A stretch of DNA of 64,000 nucleotides from Solitalea canadensis DSM 3403 (GTDB taxonomy: Bacteria > Bacteroidota > Bacteroidia > Sphingobacteriales > Sphingobacteriaceae). The DNA lies in the NCBI RefSeq assembly GCF_000242635.2, contig NC_017770.1:496001-560000 (forward strand), given 5' to 3'. Under the pieces are notes generated by a model, which was given only the letters and a program-made list of their open reading frames with translations, made no database searches and had not been told where the DNA came from. The translations under genes and the position numbers were made by a program. The number at the start of each line of letters is the position of its first letter. Positions within the stretch are counted from its first letter, which is position 1. Shown here piece by piece: positions 55,806 to 64,000 of the stretch.

Positions 55806-58800
55806 ATGCTTGATAAGATCATTTATTTCTCCATAAAGAATAAATTGGTCATTGGGTTGTTCACACTTGCTTTAATAGCCGTTGGTGTGTACTCATTAAC
55901 CCGTTTACCAATAGATGCAGTGCCTGATATTACAAATAACCAGGTACAAGTAATTACTTATGCACCCTCACAGTCGGCCCCAGATATTGAACGACTGGTT
56001 ACCTATCCCATTGAACAAACCATGGCAACGATACCCGGAATTGAAGAAGTGCGATCTTTTTCCCGTTTCGGTTTATCAGTTGTAACTGTGGTTTTTAAAG
56101 AAAACGTTGATGTGTATTGGGCACGTCAGCAAATTAGCGAAAGGTTAGGACTGGCCAAAGAGCTTATTCCTGATGGTGTTGGAACTCCGGAAATGGCACC
56201 GTTAACCACAGGACTGGGCGAAATCTATCAATATGCTATTCACCCTAAAAAGGGATATGAAGACAAATATGATGCTACGGAATTACGAACCATACAAGAT
56301 TGGATTGTAAAAAGGCAACTGCTAGGAACGCCTGGAGTAGCAGAAGTGAGCAGTTTTGGAGGAAATGTAAAGGAATATGAGATCGCTATTAATTCTGATA
56401 AGTTACGCAGTTTGAATGTGAGCATCGACGAACTGTTTACTGCCCTTAAAAAAAACAATCAGAATACAGGAGGAGCTTATATAGATCGAAAACCCAATGC
56501 TTATTTCATTCGTTCAGAGGGTTTGATCAATAACCTGGATGATATAGGCAAGATTGTGGTAAGAACTAACAGCAATGGAACACCTGTTTTGATTCGTGAT
56601 GTTGCTGAAGTAAAGTTCGGTTATGGCGCACGTTATGGAGCGATGACCTATAACGACAAAAACGAAGTGGTTGGAGCTGTAGTTATGATGCTTAAAGGAG
56701 AAAATTCCTCCAAAGTGATCAAAAATGTAAAAGAACGAATCACTCAAATCTCCAAAACACTACCCGAAGGGTTAGAAATAGAGCCGTTCTTAGATCGCAC
56801 CAAATTAGTGGATAAAGCAATAAACACAGTTTCAAAGAACCTGGCAGAAGGAGCACTGATTGTCATTTTTGTCTTGGTGTTATTATTAGGAAACCTGCGC
56901 GCAGGTTTGGTGGTTGCCTCTGTTATTCCTCTTGCTATGCTCTTCGCCATTACGCTAATGAACTTCTTTGGAGTATCAGGCAATCTCATGAGTTTAGGAG
57001 CTATTGATTTTGGATTGATTGTAGATGGAGCTGTGATTATTGTAGAAGCTACCATGCATCATCTTGGGTTACGTACTCTCGACCGAAGGTTAACCCAAGG
57101 CGAGATGGATAAAGAGGTGTTTGAATCTACCCGAAAAATCAGAAATAGTGCGGCTTTCGGAGAAATCATTATCCTGATCGTTTACCTACCTATTTTGGCG
57201 TTGGTGGGAGTGGAAGGTAAAATGTTTAAACCAATGGCGCAAACAGTTTCCTTTGCCATTTTGGGTGCATTTATCTTATCGCTTACCTATGTTCCGATGA
57301 TGAGCGCTTTATGTTTGAGTAAAAAGATAGAACATAAACGTACAATTGCAGATTGGATCATGGAGTTCTTCCACCGTATCTACAACCCGATTATCCGTTG
57401 GGCATTACATAAACGTGCATTCGTAATCATCACTGCAATAGTATTGTTTATCGGAAGCTTGTTTATGTTCAGCCGTTTAGGTGCTGAGTTTATTCCCTCA
57501 TTAGATGAAGGTGATTTTGCTGTGGAAACAAGGGTAATGACAGGTGGAAGTATTAGTCAAACCGTGGAAGTGGCTCAGAAATCAGCCAAGGTCCTTTTGG
57601 CAAATTATCCGGAGATAAAAGAAGTAGTAGGTAAAATTGGATCAAGTGAAATTCCTACAGATCCCATGCCTGTGGAGGCTTGTGACTTGATGGTTATTTT
57701 AAAGGATCGTTCTGAATGGACAAGCGCCGATTCTAAGGATGAACTTGCTGAGAAAATGCAAAAAACCTTGGAGGATAATATTCCGGGAGTAGCCTATGGT
57801 TTTCAGCAACCTATTCAAATGAGGTTTAATGAGCTGATGACAGGCGCCCGTCAGGATGTGGTGTTAAAAGTTTATGGAGAGGATCTGGATATGCTGGCCA
57901 GGTACGCCTCACAGATTGGGAAAGTAGCTGCAGGAACCGAAGGAGCGAAAGATCTTTATGTGGAAAAGGTCAGTGGTTTACCACAAATTGTAATTAATTA
58001 TAACCGTGATCGGATTGCCCAGTTCGGTTTAAGTATAGCAGAAGTTAATCAAGCAATTAACACAGCTTTCGCCGGACAGGCTGCAGGTTTTGTTTACGAA
58101 GGGGAAAAACGTTTTGCATTAACAGTACGATTAGCAAAACAAAGTCGCCAAAGCATTGAAGATGTTAAAAACTTGTATGTAAGCTCTTCGGATGGACGCC
58201 AGATCCCTCTGGAACAGGTGGCAGACGTAGAAATGCAGATCGGACCAAGTCAAATTCAACGTGACGATGCTAAACGCAGAATTATCGTCGGATTTAACGT
58301 TAGAGGCCGGGATGTGGAAAGTATTGTTAATGAGGTGAAAAGTAAAATTGAGAAGGATGTCAAATTTGCGCCCGGTTATTATGTAACCTACGGAGGTACA
58401 TTTAAAAACCTGGAAGAAGCACGTTTACGATTAAGTATCGCGGTTCCGGTGGCCTTATTACTTATTTTATTACTGTTGTTCTTTACATTCAAATCAATAA
58501 AACACAGTCTGCTTATTTTTACAGCCATTCCACTTTCTGCAATTGGGGGCGTGTTAGCGTTATGGTTGCGTGATATGCCATTCAGTATTTCGGCTGGGGT
58601 AGGGTTTATTGCATTATTTGGTGTGGCAGTACTTAACGGTATAGTATTGATCGCTGAGTTTAACCGGTTGAAGAAGGAAGGGTTAACTGATATTAAAGAA
58701 ATAATCTTCAGGGGGACAAGCACTCGCTTGCGTCCCGTAATCATGACAGCTGCGGTAGCTTCATTAGGTTTCTTGCCAATGGCTTTATCAGGGTCGGAAG

Positions 58801-60158
58801 GAGCAGAGGTTCAACGTCCGCTTGCAACTGTAGTTATTGGTGGTTTGATTACAGCTACCATTCTAACGCTGGTAGTGTTGCCTGTTTTATATATGTATTT
58901 TGAGAAAATTAAGATCAGAACAACAGCCAATGTTATTGGTGGATTGGTTGGTTTGTTATTTCTTATCCCAACCAAAACAAATGCACAACAACTTTCATTG
59001 GATTCGGCGATTAAAGTAGCAATTGAACGTAACCATGTAATTAAAACCGCTTCATTGGGAATTGATCAGCAGAAACGATTAAAAGGAACTTCAATTGATC
59101 TCCCTAAAACGGAGGTATCCTTAATGGCCGGACAGTATAATGGTCCAAGTAAACAGGATAAGAATATTACCATTTCTCAATCACTTCCGTTTCCGACTGT
59201 GTTTTCAGCAAATGCGGCATTAGCCAACGAAACGATCAAAAGCGCGGAATTTAAAAAAACGGTGTCAATTAATGATCTTACCTTACAGGTAAAGCAAACT
59301 TATTATACACTTCAGTATTTGCTAGATACAAAGTTGTTGTTTATACAGCAAGATAGTTTATATGCCCAATTTTTGAGGGCTTCGGACCTTCGATATAAAA
59401 CAGGAGAAAGTACATTATTGGAAAAATCGGCAGCCGAAACGCAGCGAAATGAAATCCATAATCAGTTGCGCATAAATGAAGCTGATATCGATATTGAACT
59501 TAATAAATTTAATGTATTATTGAATGGGGCCGGTTATTCAGTGGTGCATGTTCCGGCTAAAGAACGGGTTTATGGATTTACTGAACAAAGTGCTGCAATT
59601 ACCTATAACCCTAACTTGTCGTACTTTAAACAACAAGTGAACATAGCCGGACAACAAAAACGGGTTGAGCAAAACCGCATGCTTCCGGATTTAACACTTG
59701 GATATTTTAATCAATCATTAATTGGTTATCATGATGTAAATGGTCAGGCTCAATATTTTGGCGCTTCAGATCGTTTTCAGGGATTCCAGGTTGGAGTTGC
59801 CATTCCATTATGGTTTAAATCTCAATCATCAAAAATCAAAGCTGCAGATATTCAGAAGCAAATAGCTCAAAATGAATTTGAATTGGCCGAGAAACAGCTG
59901 AGTGGTTCCTTCACCCAAAGTTATGCGCAGTATCAGAAAAACCTGAAAAGCATTGCTTATTATCGGGAGAGCGCTTTACCAAATGCGGAGCTAATCATTA
60001 AGCAGTCGCAGGAAGCCTATAGGTTAGGGGAAATTCCATATTCAGAATATTTATTGAACATGCGTCAAGCTTTATCGATCAAGGAATCCTATTTAAAGTC
60101 TTTATTAGAGTTAAATCAAAGTGTTATTATGCTTGAGTATCTCACCGGGAAAAATTAA
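55806..60158 (+). CDS. CzcA-type heavy-metal RND pump fused to a TolC-like outer-membrane factor
   Basis: A 1450-residue fusion. Residues 1 to about 1035 are a complete HME-RND pump with 12 expected membrane helices and the proton-relay region AIDFGLIVDGAVIIVEA in TM4. Next comes a short hydrophobic stretch ending KTNA/QQ (about 1042-1060), like a signal peptide, then a TolC/CzcC-type coiled-coil outer-membrane factor (about 1061-1450; LSLDSAIKVAIERNHVI, LRYKTGESTLLEKSAAETQ, LPDLTLGYFNQ). With the adaptor gene 49 bases downstream it makes a complete tripartite exporter, probably of Zn, Cd, Co or Cu/Ag. Similar fusions recur in Bacteroidota. Confidence 0.93.
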   Translation: MLDKIIYFSIKNKLVIGLFTLALIAVGVYSLTRLPIDAVPDITNNQVQVITYAPSQSAPDIERLVTYPIEQTMATIPGIEEVRSFSRFGLSVVTVVFKENVDVYWARQQISERLGLAKELIPDGVGTPEMAPLTTGLGEIYQYAIHPKKGYEDKYDATELRTIQDWIVKRQLLGTPGVAEVSSFGGNVKEYEIAINSDKLRSLNVSIDELFTALKKNNQNTGGAYIDRKPNAYFIRSEGLINNLDDIGKIVVRTNSNGTPVLIRDVAEVKFGYGARYGAMTYNDKNEVVGAVVMMLKGENSSKVIKNVKERITQISKTLPEGLEIEPFLDRTKLVDKAINTVSKNLAEGALIVIFVLVLLLGNLRAGLVVASVIPLAMLFAITLMNFFGVSGNLMSLGAIDFGLIVDGAVIIVEATMHHLGLRTLDRRLTQGEMDKEVFESTRKIRNSAAFGEIIILIVYLPILALVGVEGKMFKPMAQTVSFAILGAFILSLTYVPMMSALCLSKKIEHKRTIADWIMEFFHRIYNPIIRWALHKRAFVIITAIVLFIGSLFMFSRLGAEFIPSLDEGDFAVETRVMTGGSISQTVEVAQKSAKVLLANYPEIKEVVGKIGSSEIPTDPMPVEACDLMVILKDRSEWTSADSKDELAEKMQKTLEDNIPGVAYGFQQPIQMRFNELMTGARQDVVLKVYGEDLDMLARYASQIGKVAAGTEGAKDLYVEKVSGLPQIVINYNRDRIAQFGLSIAEVNQAINTAFAGQAAGFVYEGEKRFALTVRLAKQSRQSIEDVKNLYVSSSDGRQIPLEQVADVEMQIGPSQIQRDDAKRRIIVGFNVRGRDVESIVNEVKSKIEKDVKFAPGYYVTYGGTFKNLEEARLRLSIAVPVALLLILLLLFFTFKSIKHSLLIFTAIPLSAIGGVLALWLRDMPFSISAGVGFIALFGVAVLNGIVLIAEFNRLKKEGLTDIKEIIFRGTSTRLRPVIMTAAVASLGFLPMALSGSEGAEVQRPLATVVIGGLITATILTLVVLPVLYMYFEKIKIRTTANVIGGLVGLLFLIPTKTNAQQLSLDSAIKVAIERNHVIKTASLGIDQQKRLKGTSIDLPKTEVSLMAGQYNGPSKQDKNITISQSLPFPTVFSANAALANETIKSAEFKKTVSINDLTLQVKQTYYTLQYLLDTKLLFIQQDSLYAQFLRASDLRYKTGESTLLEKSAAETQRNEIHNQLRINEADIDIELNKFNVLLNGAGYSVVHVPAKERVYGFTEQSAAITYNPNLSYFKQQVNIAGQQKRVEQNRMLPDLTLGYFNQSLIGYHDVNGQAQYFGASDRFQGFQVGVAIPLWFKSQSSKIKAADIQKQIAQNEFELAEKQLSGSFTQSYAQYQKNLKSIAYYRESALPNAELIIKQSQEAYRLGEIPYSEYLLNMRQALSIKESYLKSLLELNQSVIMLEYLTGKN

Positions 60159-60207
60159 TCAGTCGGTCGGATATCCACTAATACAATAGAGTTTTAATAA
60201 TCAGAAA

Positions 60208-61407
60208 ATGAAACGTAATTATTTATATATAACGATCTTAATGGTGCTTGTTTCCTTATCGGGCTGTGGGAGCAAAGCAAATAAACCTGACGCCGAAACG
60301 AAAACTGAAGAAGGTACGCAGGCTGAGCACGGACATGAGACTGAGGTCGAGTTTACAGCATTGCAATATAAGGCTGCCGGCATTCAATTGGGCACAATTG
60401 AAGAACGTGAGTTAGGATTAACAATTAAAGCAAATGGAGTTTTAGATGTTCCTCCTCAAAATCTTGTAAGTATTTCTGTTCCATTCGGAGGATTCCTCCG
60501 TTCTACAGATCTGTTGCAAGGAACTCGTGTTAAAAAAGGACAATTGATTGCAACGATCCAAAATCCGGACTATATCCAATTTCAACAAGATTACCTGGAG
60601 TCCAAGAGCCAGCTTGAGTTTTTAGAAGCCGAATATAAACGACAAGAGGAATTGGCAGCGGCTAATATTAATGCAAAAAAGACCCTTCAGAAAGCTAAAG
60701 CAGAGTATTTGTCGGCACGTGCACGAGTACAAGGATTAAAAGCTAGATTGCAGTTGATAAATATAAATCCATCGTCAATTGAAAATGGAAACTTTAAGAG
60801 TACCGTTTCTGTTTATTCTCCAATAACGGGTTATGTTACAGCTGTAAATGTAAATGTGGGTTCTTTCGTTAATCCGACGGATGTACTTTTTAAGATTGTT
60901 GATACCGAACATTTGCATGCTGAACTAACTATTTATGAGAAAGATATGCCTAAACTGAAAATAGGTCAAAAGGTGCGGGTTTATCTTTCGAATGATAAAA
61001 AGGAACGGGTCGCTAAGGTCCATTTAATAGGTAGAGAGGTGAGTAATGATCGAACAATAACCGTACATTGTCATTTAGATGAAGAAGACATTTCTTTGAT
61101 ACCAGGTACTTTTTTAAGTGGTATTGTTGAAACGGGAGCCTCAAAAGTCGCTTCGTTGCCGGATGAAGCTATTGTGCAAAATGGTGAAAGTAAAGTGATC
61201 TTTGTTTCAGAAGGGTCAAGGAAAGAAGGAAATGAAGTAGTTCAATTGTTTAAGGCCGTTGAAGTAACAACTGGAGTTTCTGATGGTGGTTTTACAGAGA
61301 TAATAGTACCGGAGGGTATGAATAAAAAGGCTTCAGTAGTGCTTAAAGGAGCATTTGATATTTTATCTAAAATGAATAGCGGCGAAGAAGCCGGACATGC
61401 CCATTAA
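60208..61407 (+). CDS. RND periplasmic adaptor (CzcB/CusB type)
   Basis: A 399-residue membrane-fusion lipoprotein linking the pump and channel. Lipobox LSGC; no acidic export motif after it, consistent with staying in the periplasm. Domains are the lipoyl/barrel-sandwich (VSISVPFGGFLRSTDLLQGTRVKKGQLIATIQ and VYSPITGYVTAVNVNVGSFV), a helical hairpin of coiled coil (about 130-190), a beta-barrel and a membrane-proximal end. The N-terminus (AEHGHETEVE) and C-terminus (AGHAH) carry histidines that may bind metal. It is in the czc operon. Confidence 0.93.
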   Translation: MKRNYLYITILMVLVSLSGCGSKANKPDAETKTEEGTQAEHGHETEVEFTALQYKAAGIQLGTIEERELGLTIKANGVLDVPPQNLVSISVPFGGFLRSTDLLQGTRVKKGQLIATIQNPDYIQFQQDYLESKSQLEFLEAEYKRQEELAAANINAKKTLQKAKAEYLSARARVQGLKARLQLININPSSIENGNFKSTVSVYSPITGYVTAVNVNVGSFVNPTDVLFKIVDTEHLHAELTIYEKDMPKLKIGQKVRVYLSNDKKERVAKVHLIGREVSNDRTITVHCHLDEEDISLIPGTFLSGIVETGASKVASLPDEAIVQNGESKVIFVSEGSRKEGNEVVQLFKAVEVTTGVSDGGFTEIIVPEGMNKKASVVLKGAFDILSKMNSGEEAGHAH

Positions 61408-61411
61408 GGGT

Positions 61412-61596
61412 AACCGCAAAGACGCGTAGGGTGCTAAGATTTTTTAAGCCTAAAACTGGGTAAATCTTAGCGCCTTTGCGTGCATTTTGCGTCTTCGCGC
61501 CTTTGCGGTTTGAAAATAATAGACACTGAGACGCTACGATTTTTTAGTCTTAAACTGGGATAAATCTTAGCGTCTTAGCGCCTTTGCGGTTTGAAA
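61412..61596. repeat. Compound palindromic repeat R3 (CGCAAAG family)
   Basis: AACCGCAAAG (61412-61421) is the complement of CTTTGCGGTT at 61501-61510 and 61582-61591. Inside, CTAAGATTT (61434-61442) pairs with AAATCTTAG (61462-61470). The right half repeats about 80-100 bases later (AAACTGGG, AAATCTTAGCG and CGCCTTTGCGGTTTGAAA twice), so it is a tandem near-duplicate. Confidence 0.8.
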
Positions 61597-61675
61597 TAAT
61601 ACAACCATTTTCAAAAATTATATAAGATTAACCTGTAATTGGGTGTTATTTTTGTTAAAAGGAGTAAAATAGTTC

Positions 61676-63649
61676 ATGCGTCATCCATATTTTCATCAAG
61701 GAGGTCATGATGATTGTTGTAGTATAGAACACAATCATGTTAAAGAAACAACCAAACAGGTTCAGGATACTTCCTTAACATCGCCCTATAAAGAATATAT
61801 ACCTTCTATTATCAGTTTTGTGCTGTTAATGATAGGTTTATCCTTAGATCATTTTGTAAAGCCTGATTTTTTTAAAAGTTATGTCAGACTTACCTGGTAT
61901 CTGATCGCATATCTACCAGTAGCATGGTCGGTTATTCTCACTGGTTTGAAATTGATCAGAAAAGGAGAGGTATTTACCGAATTCTTTTTAATGACTGTAG
62001 CCACATTAGGTGCATTTTATATTGGAGAGTATCCGGAAGGAGTAGCTGTAATGCTCTTTTATTCGGTTGGAGAGTTGTTTCAGGGAGCGGCTGTTAAAAG
62101 AGCAAAGGGTAATATTAAAGCATTGCTTGATGTTCGTCCCGATTCGGCTACGGTAATAAGAAATGATGTAGCCACTATCGTACATCCTGAAAAAGTGGGA
62201 GTCGGAGAGATCATTAGTTTAAAACCGGGAGAAAAAGTGCCATTGGATGGAACTATTATCGATGGATATAGTTCTTTTAACACAGCTGCACTAACCGGTG
62301 AAAGTAAACCTAAAACAATAAGAGCCGCAGAAACAGTGCTTGCCGGTATGATCAATATTGATCGTGCAGTAATGGTTCGGGTAACCAAAAAATTTACTGA
62401 AAGTTCATTGGCGCGTATACTAGATATGGTGCAAAATGCATCAGCACGTAAAGCTCAAACAGAGCTATTTATCCGGAAGTTTGCCAAAATTTATACGCCA
62501 ATTGTGGTTTACCTGGCTTTAGCGGTAATTTTCCTCCCTTATTTTTTTGTGAGCGATTACGTATTCAATGATTGGTTATATAGAGGATTGATTTTTTTGG
62601 TGATTTCTTGTCCATGTGCGTTGGTAATTTCGATTCCTCTAGGCTATTTCGGCGGAATTGGTGCTGCCTCACGTAATGGTATCCTGTTTAAGGGATCAAA
62701 TTATCTGGATCAGGTAACTAAGCTAACCACCGTTGTGATGGATAAAACCGGAACACTTACAAAAGGTGTTTTCAATGTGCAGGAAGTAATTTCAGCTAAT
62801 GGAGATAAACAGAAACTCATCAACTATGCAGCTGCACTTGAAAGTCATTCGACACACCCGGCAGCCAAAGCCATTATTTCCTATGCAAATGGAAGCGTAC
62901 AATCAGCATCGCTCAAGGCAATGAATGTACAAGAAATAGCGGGCCATGGTCTAAAGGGGGAGGTGAATGGTAGTGTGGTATTGGCCGGAAATGCAAAACT
63001 ATTAGCCAAACATGCAATTGCATATCCGAAAGAATTGGATGCGGTAGTGGACACTGTGGTGGCGGTAGCTATCGATGGAAACTACGCTGGTTACTTTACC
63101 ATTGCAGATGAACTAAAAGAAGATGCGCAACAAGCAGTGAAAGATTTGCATAATGCAGGTGTAAAGGAATTAGTAATGCTTTCGGGAGATAAGAGCAGTG
63201 TGGTACAAAAAGTTATTAAAACATTAGGTATTGAAAAGGGCTTTGGTGACTTGCTGCCTGAAGGAAAGGTTCAGAAAGTTGAAGAGATAAAAAGTGATCG
63301 GTCTAAAGTAGTCGCTTTTGTTGGCGACGGAATAAATGACGCTCCTGTACTTGCATTAAGCGACGTTGGTATCGCAATGGGAGGTTTAGGTAGCGGTGCG
63401 GCTATCGAAACTGCTGATGTGGTTATTCAAACGGATCATCCTTCAAAAATTGCTACTGCAATCAATATTGGGAAAGCTACACAACGTATCGTATGGCAAA
63501 ATATTGGTTTAGCGATGGGAATCAAAATCATTGTACTCATTTTGGGTGCAGGAGGTGTGGCAAGCATGTGGGAAGCCGTTTTTGCTGATGTTGGAGTGGC
63601 ATTGTTGGCTATATTGAATGCAATAAGAATACAAAGAATGAAGTTTTAA
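61676..63649 (+). CDS. Heavy-metal P1B-type ATPase (Zn/Cd/Co-like)
   Basis: A 657-residue ATP-driven metal exporter. Membrane helix 6 carries CPC (C312-P-C314 in ISCPCALVIS), the phosphorylation site is D356 in DKTGTLT, the actuator loop has TGES and the hinge is GDGINDAPVLALSDVGIAMG. An aspartate in the last helix (FADVGVALLAILNA) resembles the P1B-2 Zn/Cd/Pb group. The N-terminus has no HMA domain but a His/Cys tail (HQGGHDDCCSIEHNH). The ATG at 61676 is preceded by AAGGAG 12 bases upstream. It follows the czc operon across a repeat. Confidence 0.93.
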   Translation: MRHPYFHQGGHDDCCSIEHNHVKETTKQVQDTSLTSPYKEYIPSIISFVLLMIGLSLDHFVKPDFFKSYVRLTWYLIAYLPVAWSVILTGLKLIRKGEVFTEFFLMTVATLGAFYIGEYPEGVAVMLFYSVGELFQGAAVKRAKGNIKALLDVRPDSATVIRNDVATIVHPEKVGVGEIISLKPGEKVPLDGTIIDGYSSFNTAALTGESKPKTIRAAETVLAGMINIDRAVMVRVTKKFTESSLARILDMVQNASARKAQTELFIRKFAKIYTPIVVYLALAVIFLPYFFVSDYVFNDWLYRGLIFLVISCPCALVISIPLGYFGGIGAASRNGILFKGSNYLDQVTKLTTVVMDKTGTLTKGVFNVQEVISANGDKQKLINYAAALESHSTHPAAKAIISYANGSVQSASLKAMNVQEIAGHGLKGEVNGSVVLAGNAKLLAKHAIAYPKELDAVVDTVVAVAIDGNYAGYFTIADELKEDAQQAVKDLHNAGVKELVMLSGDKSSVVQKVIKTLGIEKGFGDLLPEGKVQKVEEIKSDRSKVVAFVGDGINDAPVLALSDVGIAMGGLGSGAAIETADVVIQTDHPSKIATAINIGKATQRIVWQNIGLAMGIKIIVLILGAGGVASMWEAVFADVGVALLAILNAIRIQRMKF

Positions 63650-63650
63650 T

Positions 63651-63798
63651 AACCGCTAAGGCGCGGAGACGCTAAGAAAATAGCAATATAAAGAGTAAAT
63701 AGTATGTAAAGCCGCTAAGAATTGTTCTCTTGGCGACTTAGAGGCTTTGTGTGCATTTTATCTTAAAAAGCCTTAGCGTCTTTGCGGCTTTGCGTGCA
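63651..63798. repeat. Palindromic repeat R4 (CGCAAAG family)
   Basis: AACCGCTAAGGCGC at 63651-63664 equals R2. GACGCTAAG (63668-63676) pairs with CTTAGCGTC (63772-63780), followed by TTTGCGGCTTTGCGTG. It lies between the ATPase and glgB genes. Confidence 0.8.
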
Positions 63799-63838
63799 AT
63801 TTTATAACTTACACCAATATGTTATAACATTCTAGACT

Positions 63839-64000
63839 ATGCATTATTCTCCTTCCGTACTTCTTTACAGTAGATTTTCAGATTTCGACATTGGTCTTTT
63901 TAAAGCTGGTAAGCATTTTAGATTATATGATAAGCTGGGGTCGCATGTGGTGGAGCATGAAGGAACAACAGGTACCTATTTTGCAGTTTGGGCCCCTAAT
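63839..64000 (+). CDS. glgB: 1,4-alpha-glucan branching enzyme, 5' part
   Basis: The first 54 codons of a gene cut by the window end. The reading MHYSPSVLLYSRFSDFDIG then LYDKLGSHVVEHEGTTGTYFAVWAPN is the typical opening of the N-terminal CBM48 domain of GlgB, which makes alpha-1,6 branches in glycogen. Other CBM48 enzymes start similarly, so the assignment is likely but not certain from this fragment. Confidence 0.82.
   Translation, partial: MHYSPSVLLYSRFSDFDIGLFKAGKHFRLYDKLGSHVVEHEGTTGTYFAVWAPN

Noticed and set aside
45713-63798. CRISPR array
   Set aside because: The repeats are few, scattered and palindromic, with no regular spacers and no cas genes.

Overview
The window is an AT-rich, chromosomal, mostly housekeeping region from a member of the Bacteroidota, most likely a Sphingobacteriales-type organism. 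Supporting signs are several exact TAnnTTTG -7 promoter motifs (some with TTG/TTTG 18-20 bases upstream), few Shine-Dalgarno sequences, TonB receptors with an N-terminal carboxypeptidase-regulatory-like domain, lipoproteins with an acidic surface-export-like motif after the lipid cysteine, a DUF3467 gene close behind rpoC, and a fused CzcA-TolC efflux protein. No phage, IS element, CRISPR array or rRNA gene was seen. Genus and species cannot be fixed from the sequence alone.

Layout. 1-4600: the 3' part of pheT, a coiled-coil protein, zapA, a probable 6S RNA, rny and an Mpo1-like membrane protein. 4840-10630: a TonB-dependent receptor followed by two paralogous lipoproteins. 10665-17750: an OlsF-type aminolipid acyltransferase, a helix-hairpin-helix protein, apt, an acyl-CoA dehydrogenase, a YhhN protein, then rpsU, a Xer recombinase and hpf. 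17950-31585: the translation/transcription core, tRNA-Thr, Tyr, Gly, Thr, tuf, tRNA-Trp, secE, nusG, rplKAJL and rpoBC, with promoters and hairpins visible between genes. 31669-35160: a DUF2027-Smr protein, DUF3467, a thioredoxin-like protein and an AAA ATPase. 35246-39141 (minus): a LuxE-like protein, a small membrane protein and a penicillin-acylase-family hydrolase. 39325-45701: a second TonB receptor, then pgmB and a GH31 alpha-glucosidase.

45768-55200 is the accessory-looking part: small regulators, secreted and membrane proteins of unknown function, and two decayed genes (a TPM-domain remnant and a choloylglycine-hydrolase/penicillin-V-acylase remnant with at least four lesions). 55271-63649 is a heavy-metal resistance block: a small His-rich exported protein, a CzcA inner-membrane pump fused to a TolC-like outer-membrane factor, a CzcB-type adaptor and a P1B ATPase. 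The window ends inside glgB. A dispersed palindromic repeat family built on CGCAAAG/CTTTGCG occupies four intergenic sites (45713, 47879, 61412, 63651).

The most interesting items are: the pump-channel fusion with an apparent internal signal peptide; the nusG-rplK junction, where the promoter -7 element is one arm of a terminator-like hairpin; the complete anti-SD match in front of rpsU; the candidate 6S RNA; the receptor plus twin surface-lipoprotein locus; and the palindromic repeat family.
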